Shown here one piece after another: positions 63,041-64,000 of a stretch of 64,000 nucleotides of DNA. The notes below the pieces were generated by a model. That model saw nothing but the letters and a program-made list of their open reading frames with translations. It searched no databases and was not told the origin of the DNA. The number at the start of each line of letters is the position of its first letter. Within the stretch, counting starts at the first letter, position 1. The position numbers and the translations under genes are program-made. Origin of the DNA: Deinandra increscens subsp. villosa (Eukaryota; Streptophyta; Magnoliopsida; Asterales; Asteraceae); contig JBCNJP010000025.1 in NCBI GenBank assembly GCA_039602395.1, positions 46,891,980-46,955,979 on the forward strand. Reading direction: 5' to 3'.

Positions 63041-64000
63041 GAGGCGTCCTCGGTGTGAAGCTTTTGTGGAACCATGGAGTAGGAGTAAGAGTATGAAGAA
63101 TAAGGTAGTTTGTTGACATTTGCATGATGCTTGTTGACCGATGAATTCCGAATAGCGGGATTATATTGATATGTTCTAGAAATTACAATTGATAAATCTT
63201 GGGTTGGTTGTAATACTAAAACATGTATCTTGATGACTACTTGACTATGACTATGTTATGATTAATCTTCATTGTCTGCTTTCTATTCTTGTAGTTAGTT
63301 TAATAATTATGTCATGAGCAGATTTGAATGCAGGTTCTAGCTTTATAATCTGATTCGGACCAGAAGGTCACGATGTCTGGCGTAGTAACCATTCCACGGG
63401 ATGCAAAGTCAGAAAACAGAGGAAGTGCTACCAAAATTTTCCAAAACCTAAAGCTATTTTTTATTTTCATTGTCTCTAATTTACTAACGTACGGGTACAT
63501 TGAGGACAATGAACATTTTAAGTGTGGGGACAGGAAAATTATGGGCAAACTTTTTTGAAACTAAACAGTTGCTTTGTCCGATATCGAGCCTTACACAAAA
63601 CTTTTTCAAAATAAGCCTTGATATCTTCCCAAATTTTTCAAAACTTTGTTGCCCAGAACGGAATGATACATATAAAAGTTTCTCCTCCCGAATTTAAAAG
63701 ATTTCAAATTCTATCGAATTATAAATAAATTTTCTAAAAATAAATTGAAATATTCCCTTATGGCAAAATGAACAAATTTAGTTTTAGAAAAACTTATTAT
63801 TCCCTTTCCCCCATGTCAGTGAGAATTTGAGCCTAAAATATAGCATGATCACCTATATACATGGTCAATTCCTTAATCATGAGAGTAACCTGGTGATTCG
63901 ACAGAGGTAGAACTTGACGTATGTATGCATCCTGAGATGGACAAAGTTGGGAACACTTATGTAAATGACTGAGGCATCTAGGATTTCCCGTCATCCGCTT
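63041..64000 (+). other. Element F 3' non-coding region
   Basis: No gene seen. 63497-63535 holds ATTGAGGACAATGAACATTT and AAGTGTGGGGACAGG, a sequence type I know from the 3' ends of plant gypsy elements, probably near the PPT. No sequence matching the LTR start (TGTGATAAACATC) occurs before the window ends, so the 3' LTR lies outside. Confidence 0.6.

Larger units (their letters stand above)
49282..64000 (+). mobile_element. Element F: Athila-like Ty3/gypsy retrotransposon, lacking its 3' LTR in the window
   Basis: Order: LTR (about 49282-50974), PBS for tRNA-Asp (50985-51002), gag/protease frame (51148-52649), [C2 insertion 52650-59034], RT, RNase H and integrase (59035-61880), and a downstream region with its own promoter-like sequence and a small ORF (62624-63040). 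The PBS type, the PPF-less RT motif FIDYFSVFG (usual FMDDFSVFG) and an ORF beyond integrase point to the Athila/Tat side of gypsy. The predicted target duplication is GGGAA (49277-49281). The copy carries many stops. Confidence 0.88.

Overview
This window looks like a heterochromatic, repeat-dense stretch of a flowering-plant nuclear genome. I find no host gene, rRNA, tRNA or bacterial feature. Almost every base belongs to LTR retrotransposons nested in one another, plus one hAT-type DNA element. Several families resemble elements I associate with Asteraceae genomes, mainly the Ty1/copia element with a very large extra 3' ORF and the Gag-only copia-like family. That placement is from memory and is tentative.

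Layout, left to right. (A) 1-7363, minus strand: the 5' two thirds of a Ty3/gypsy element (tRNA-Met PBS, 2.6 kb LTR). It has a nearly intact gag-pol frame and one frameshift before integrase, and it runs off the left edge. (B') 7364-11050: a remnant of a copia element that A has inserted into. (B) 11057-37697, minus strand: a huge copia element with LTR 11057-11896, a ~4.7 kb decayed extra ORF next to the PPT, a long non-coding stretch with an internal promoter-like module, RNase H, RT, integrase, protease, a two-zinc-knuckle Gag region, PBS and LTR 36814-37697. B carries two later insertions: a solo LTR of the A family (17633-20248, TSD GATTA) and a Gag-only copia-like element C1 (25827-30740, TSD AGGTT). 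B and B' appear to share the LTR at 11057-11896. (C3) 37698-41113, plus strand: the 3' half of another Gag-only element, cut by B. (C4) 41621-46787: the 5' part of a fourth C-family copy, carrying an 887-bp hAT element. E (Ty3/gypsy, 46788-49281) sits in C4, F (Athila-like gypsy with tRNA-Asp-type PBS, 49282 to the right edge) sits in E, and C2 (complete Gag-only element, 52650-59034) sits in F. The only stretch I cannot assign to an element is 41114-41620.

The observations I rate highest are these. (1) The C family encodes a long Gag with two zinc knuckles and no pol. The Gag ends at an equivalent stop in the C2 and C3 copies and is followed by a 3' UTR with three consecutive hairpins whose stems are kept by compensatory changes between copies. 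(2) Four families carry dense arrays of a short family-specific word just upstream of TATA boxes. In three families the word fits one shared pattern (YAGCGNAC or its complement). In B and F the array plus TATA box occurs a second time inside the element, upstream of the extra 3' ORF. (3) Both gypsy gag genes with a tRNA-Met PBS (A and E) have a short GT-AG, multiple-of-three segment containing stop codons at the same place in gag, which looks like a conserved mini-intron.

Most reading frames are broken. Many breaks are C-to-T type nonsense changes, as expected of old methylated repeats. Translation details were read by eye; boundaries given as LTR ends and TSDs are exact to the base unless stated.
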